Origin: a candidate division KSB1 bacterium
GTDB lineage: Bacteria; Zhuqueibacterota; Zhuqueibacteria; JANLFK01; Oleimicrobiaceae
DNA: 64,000 nucleotides
Direction: 5' to 3'
Assembly: GCA_024655945.1 (NCBI GenBank)
Contig: JANLFK010000008.1
Span: 89,718 to 153,717 of the forward strand
The position numbers and the translations under genes were made by a program. Below, one piece after another: positions 61,536 to 64,000 of this stretch; within the stretch, counting starts at the first letter, position 1, and each line of letters opens with the position of its first letter. Below the pieces are notes generated by a model that worked only from the letters and a program-made list of their open reading frames with translations, had not been told where the DNA came from and did not search any database.

Positions 61536-61883
61536 TCAGGTCCGCCTACAAATAGGCTGGCGTAGCACCGTCTTCAACTTCTCTGGCGCAGTCCTTCGAG
61601 GATCGCTCAGGTATATCTCGTGATGCCTTCCGTTTAGTTCGTAACCGTTTCCTCTGATAAAACTATGTAGCCTGGCTATTGTTGCCTCTTCTGTAGCATA
61701 AGGCCCAGCATGCATAATTTGAGCCGATAGCCCTTCCTGATAGGCTTCGAATCGAACTCTCTCCAGAGCAGGAAGACCTTTCTTCTTCCTGACTTCGTCC
61801 AGAGCTTCCGCAACCATCTCAGCCACAACGAATTCTGGTTGCATGATCATCGCGGTCCACTTCCAGATTGCCTTATTGCTCAT
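61536..61883 (-). pseudogene. GyrI-like small-molecule-binding protein, N-terminally truncated
   Basis: The 115-aa product is homologous in style to the second half of GyrI-like proteins: IWKWTAMIMQPEFV, EEVRKKKG-type helix (ALDEVRKKKGLPALERVRFEAYQEGLSAQIMHAGPY), LHSFIRGNGYELNGRHHEIYLSDPRRTAPEKLKTVLRQPI. Full-length relatives have about 85 more residues before IWKWT, including a VPEMNFxMVDGxGDPN segment. None is present upstream, where only 60 bp separate it from the next stop codon. So it is either a remnant or a naturally short form; the ATG is real but without a strong ribosome site. Confidence 0.75.
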
Positions 61884-61947
61884 ACTGAACTGGCTTGGGT
61901 CATCCGTCCACCACCCAGGTGGTCAGTCCGCCGAACAACGATACGGC

Positions 61948-62628
61948 TTACGCGCCTAGCCTCTTCTGCACCGCCTCGCTACTGAGTTCCTTTTTCATAT
62001 CTGAAGCTATCCAGCGAGCTGCCCTCGTATCCATTTGCCCAATGTCCTCTGCCACCTCCAACGCTGCTCTGTTCAGTTTCCTGTTCCTCTTCCCAATATT
62101 GCGTAGCGCCCAACTTACCGCCTTCCTGACATAGTTGCGCTCGTCTGTCGCTCCTCGCTTTATCACCGGAAACAGCTCGCCAAGTCTCTGGTCTTCCGCC
62201 TCTTTGTCATACCAGGCCAGACAGGCGATCAGTGCATACGCAGCCCGCTTCACATACTCCTCTTCTCGCTCTGACCACTCAATGATCTTCTTCCAGGCCA
62301 ATGGACTCCTCCTGAATAGGTTCATACACACTTGGTCGCATACATCCCATGAGTTGAAACCCGCTACCCACTCATCCATCTGCTGCTCGGTCAACTCCTC
62401 AGGTCGGTCAACCAGACAAGCCACGATCCTTGCCTCAGGTATCCCTATCTCCCACAATCGTAGCGCAAGGTCATGGTCTTTGCCAGTCTCTTTCGCTATC
62501 CTGCGCATATCTGGGACAGATACTCCCAGTCGGCGCTCAGCGGTCATCCCATACCTGGCCATACCTTGCACCTTATCGGGCATTGCTTGGGAGTCCAGTT
62601 TCTTGAGTACTTCCTCCACAGAAGCCAT
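61948..62628 (-). CDS. DNA alkylation repair protein (AlkC/AlkD-like HEAT fold)
   Basis: A 226-aa helical protein of the 'DNA alkylation repair enzyme' family (PF08713): GMARYGMTAERRLGVSVPDMRRIAKETGKDHDLALRLWEIGIPEARIVACLV, then FNSWDVCDQVCMNLF and RAAYALIACLAWYDKEAED, with DERNYVRKAVSWALRNIGKRN near the end. The Trp-Asp and Asp residues (SWDVCD) match the conserved groove residues of AlkD-like proteins, which remove N3/N7-alkyl purines. Such genes are frequent integron cassette cargo. Base composition is lower in GC than the main part of the window. Confidence 0.93.
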   Translation of the reverse strand: MASVEEVLKKLDSQAMPDKVQGMARYGMTAERRLGVSVPDMRRIAKETGKDHDLALRLWEIGIPEARIVACLVDRPEELTEQQMDEWVAGFNSWDVCDQVCMNLFRRSPLAWKKIIEWSEREEEYVKRAAYALIACLAWYDKEAEDQRLGELFPVIKRGATDERNYVRKAVSWALRNIGKRNRKLNRAALEVAEDIGQMDTRAARWIASDMKKELSSEAVQKRLGA

Positions 62629-62716
62629 GTCTTGCCTGCAAGCCGTTCTTATTTGGGCCGCCGAGCATGAGCCCCTCGCCCGCTATGCTTCGCAGTCCAA
62701 GAAACTTTGAGCAGAC

Positions 62717-62783
62717 CAAAAACGACCGATTTCGCGCCGCTCGATCACCGCCGAAAGCGGATCGTACGATCGCAGGGTTGGGC
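62717..62783 (-). other. Degenerate attC-like site
   Basis: Read on the minus strand, this 67-bp element begins with a good R'' box (GCCCAAC, 62783-62777) and contains an imperfect internal stem (CGATC, CGC paired with GCG, GATC across a TTTC loop). It ends in GTTTTTG (62723-62717), which keeps only the GTT of the R' consensus. It lies 58 bp after the stop of the unknown cassette gene and before the DNA repair gene, where a cassette site is expected. Confidence 0.4.
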
Positions 62784-62841
62784 GAGCATCGTTTTTGCGA
62801 CGATGCGGCCTTCCTCCTTCATGTGACCAGTACCGGACTGC

Positions 62842-63585
62842 CTATTCCGACTTGTGTAATTGATGTAGCACCTCGTGAGCGATTTTCCTTGACTTCGGGC
62901 TTGCTTTCTCGTTGGTAATGTATACGCTTTTGTAGAAATCGGAGACCTCTTCTATCTCGATGAGATTCACGCTTTGCCACTCCATCGCGAATACTGTAAT
63001 CATTCCCAGACTTTTCCCCAATAGGCTGGCGTCTAGAAGTGTTAGAAACTCCTTTGTAAAAGCGTCTTGCTGATCAACTAGGTTGCCGGAAGAATGCAAG
63101 TCTTTGTCCATACAAAAACAATAGAGCAGCCGGTTGATGCGGTCTGATGCTAACGATCTGACAGCCTTGAGTAATTGGCTCGCCCATCTCCCCACACTGT
63201 CGCCGTGGTCAAATTCGAGCGCGATCACTTGGCTTGGAGTTATTATTATGCCATCGGGCAATGTCCAAAGTCGTTTGCCCCGTCGCCGGCATTCTGTGAT
63301 AGAGAACCCGAACTGCCAAACTATCGAGCTATCCTGTTTTTCAAGGTGCAAACTTGTCCCGTCAGCGAAAAGGTCTCTTGCGCGACTGATCAATCGCAGC
63401 TTGTACTGAACTGCTTGGTCCCAGAGTTCCAGCGCGTGGTTCGGTTTCACTCTCCGAGTAGTTCGTATTAGCTCGCTAGCAAATGAAAATGACTCGCCAA
63501 GCGCAAAACGGAATGCTTCTCCCTTACCGTCAGCAAAGAGATGGGCAAGCGCATTGACATCTGTGCCTGATCTACGTATGTGCAT
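62842..63585 (-). CDS. Unknown 247-aa protein, probable integron cassette gene
   Basis: Starts MHIRRSGTDVNALAHLF just 22 bp after the attC site. No family is recognised. The middle has a strand-rich stretch (IVWQFGFSITECRRRGKRLWTLPDGIIITPSQVIALEFDHGDSVGRWASQLLKAV) in which ALEFD followed by a helix is reminiscent of PD-(D/E)xK nuclease cores, but the key residues cannot be confirmed. The C-terminal half is mixed alpha/beta (SLGMITVFAMEWQSVNLIEIEEVSDF). There is no signal peptide, so it is probably cytosolic. Codon use and GC are clearly lower than in the left 60 kb, as expected for acquired DNA. Confidence 0.7.
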   Translation of the reverse strand: MHIRRSGTDVNALAHLFADGKGEAFRFALGESFSFASELIRTTRRVKPNHALELWDQAVQYKLRLISRARDLFADGTSLHLEKQDSSIVWQFGFSITECRRRGKRLWTLPDGIIITPSQVIALEFDHGDSVGRWASQLLKAVRSLASDRINRLLYCFCMDKDLHSSGNLVDQQDAFTKEFLTLLDASLLGKSLGMITVFAMEWQSVNLIEIEEVSDFYKSVYITNEKASPKSRKIAHEVLHQLHKSE

Positions 63586-63606
63586 CTCTTCTCTTGTCCT
63601 ATGGGA

Positions 63607-63670
63607 ACCCAACGGCTTGTCGGTCAGCCGCGCCGCCGAAGGCGGCGTCGGCTGCAGCGGCGGGTTGGGC
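63607..63670 (-). mobile_element. Integron attC recombination site
   Basis: In minus orientation, GCCCAAC (R'', 63670-63664) and GTTGGGT (R', 63613-63607) fit RYYYAAC and GTTRRRY exactly and pair with each other. Inside, CAGCCGACGCCGCC pairs with GGCGGCGCGGCTG around a TTC loop, leaving one extrahelical base, and an unpaired spacer separates this from the R boxes. These are the defining parts of an attC site, and the length (64 bp) is normal. It starts 4 bp after the HepT stop codon, and the next gene begins 22 bp beyond it: the gene-attC-gene order of a cassette array. Confidence 0.85.
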
Positions 63671-63673
63671 GGC

Positions 63674-64000
63674 TCACTCTTTTTCCGAAGGTTCTTTCGG
63701 TAAAAACGGCTCCATCCTGTTCAACAAGTCAGGCACGTCTCTCGTTGCCGCTCTCCATACTTCGTCCCAATCCACTACATCATCGCCGTGAATCAGGTGA
63801 TCACGCATGCCAGCCATCAACGCCCACGGGATTTCGGGGTGTTACTGACGCAACTCAAAGGACAATCGCTTGACCGCTTCGCCTATCACAATCAACTGAT
63901 AAAGCACGGCCGATTGGGTCTTGAAATCTTCGAGGAATTGTTCCCTCTGCAAGCCTGCGTAAATGTCCAAACTGCGCGCGCGGCTTTGGCAATATCCAAT
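63674..64000 (-). pseudogene. HepT-like (DUF86) toxin gene, interrupted; 5' end beyond the window
   Basis: Reading from the window edge: LDIAKAARAVWTFTQACREQ, VLYQLIVIGEAVKRLSFELRQ, then an in-frame TAA (63844-63842), then HPEIPWALMAGMRDHLIHGDDVVDWDEVW and a normal end. The AGMRDHLIH part carries the HepT RNase active-site motif (Arg-x4-6-His), which lies after the stop codon, so the catalytic part would not be made. The stop replaces one residue in an otherwise intact frame. HepT is the toxin of HepT/MntA toxin-antitoxin pairs; an MntA nucleotidyltransferase might lie beyond 64000. It is the cargo of the cassette ended by the attC site. Confidence 0.8.

Noticed and set aside
61884..61947. 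An attC site between the DNA repair gene and the GyrI fragment
   Set aside because: The gap is only 64 bp, lacks an RYYYAAC/GTTRRRY pair and has only a 5-bp hairpin.
1..64000. CRISPR arrays, tRNA or rRNA genes, insertion-sequence transposases
   Set aside because: I looked for regularly spaced repeats, tRNA-like T-loop motifs and transposase motifs. None was convincing; the only repeats are the short ones listed.

Overview
The window is GC-rich (roughly 60%) and coded almost entirely on the minus strand. Only one confident gene, a PpiD-like foldase, reads on the plus strand. The mix of genes suggests an uncultured Gram-negative bacterium of the FCB/Calditrichota/KSB1 type: many outer-membrane barrels, a PorV-like protein, secreted proteins ending in a C-terminal 'type A sorting domain' (PNP..., GVYxxRL, short basic tail), a SusC-like TonB receptor and an Mla lipid-transport operon. 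The phylum is inferred from family style only; no rRNA or ribosomal protein is present.

Layout. 1-6.6 kb: a partial DUF3160 lipoprotein/secreted protein, three envelope barrels and a serpin. 6.9-12.5 kb: one tight operon with an RsbW-like kinase, a STAS protein, MlaE, MlaF, MlaD, a PqiC-like lipoprotein, a 53-aa DUF5989 protein and a SurA-like lipoprotein. 12.6-18.5 kb: DNA polymerase I, a probable 49-aa protein, a PpiD-like foldase and a lytic transglycosylase whose long leader carries two copies of a 27-bp repeat. 18.8-22.7 kb: an ECF sigma factor / anti-sigma / barrel / unknown protein operon. 22.8-29.4 kb: GlgC, an AAA ATPase with a TOPRIM-like partner broken by an in-frame amber codon, ribulokinase and phosphofructokinase.

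29.7-60.5 kb is a beta-glucan utilisation region. It encodes a circularly permuted GH16 lichenase-type enzyme, a SurA-like lipoprotein, PorV, a large sorting-domain protein, a TonB receptor without a SusD partner, a CBM9-like protein, a dockerin-bearing GH2-like enzyme next to a cohesin-like protein, a sodium/sugar symporter, GH3, GH116 and GH5. Upstream is an operon for a solute-binding protein, a histidine kinase and a sigma-54 activator. A -24/-12-like element and a perfect palindrome about 97 bp upstream of it lie before GH5. Taken together, the region looks like extracellular mixed-linkage glucan hydrolysis, uptake of the products, and local sensing and control; that reading is inference.

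60.6-64.0 kb is different. A gene-poor kilobase is followed by lower-GC, cassette-like genes: a truncated GyrI-like protein, a DNA alkylation repair protein, an unknown protein and a HepT toxin broken by an ochre codon. A well-formed integron attC site and a degenerate one lie among them, so the right edge is probably part of an integron cassette array. Several genes start from strong sigma-70-type promoters sharing TTGnnn, a 17-bp spacer and TATATT/TACATT.
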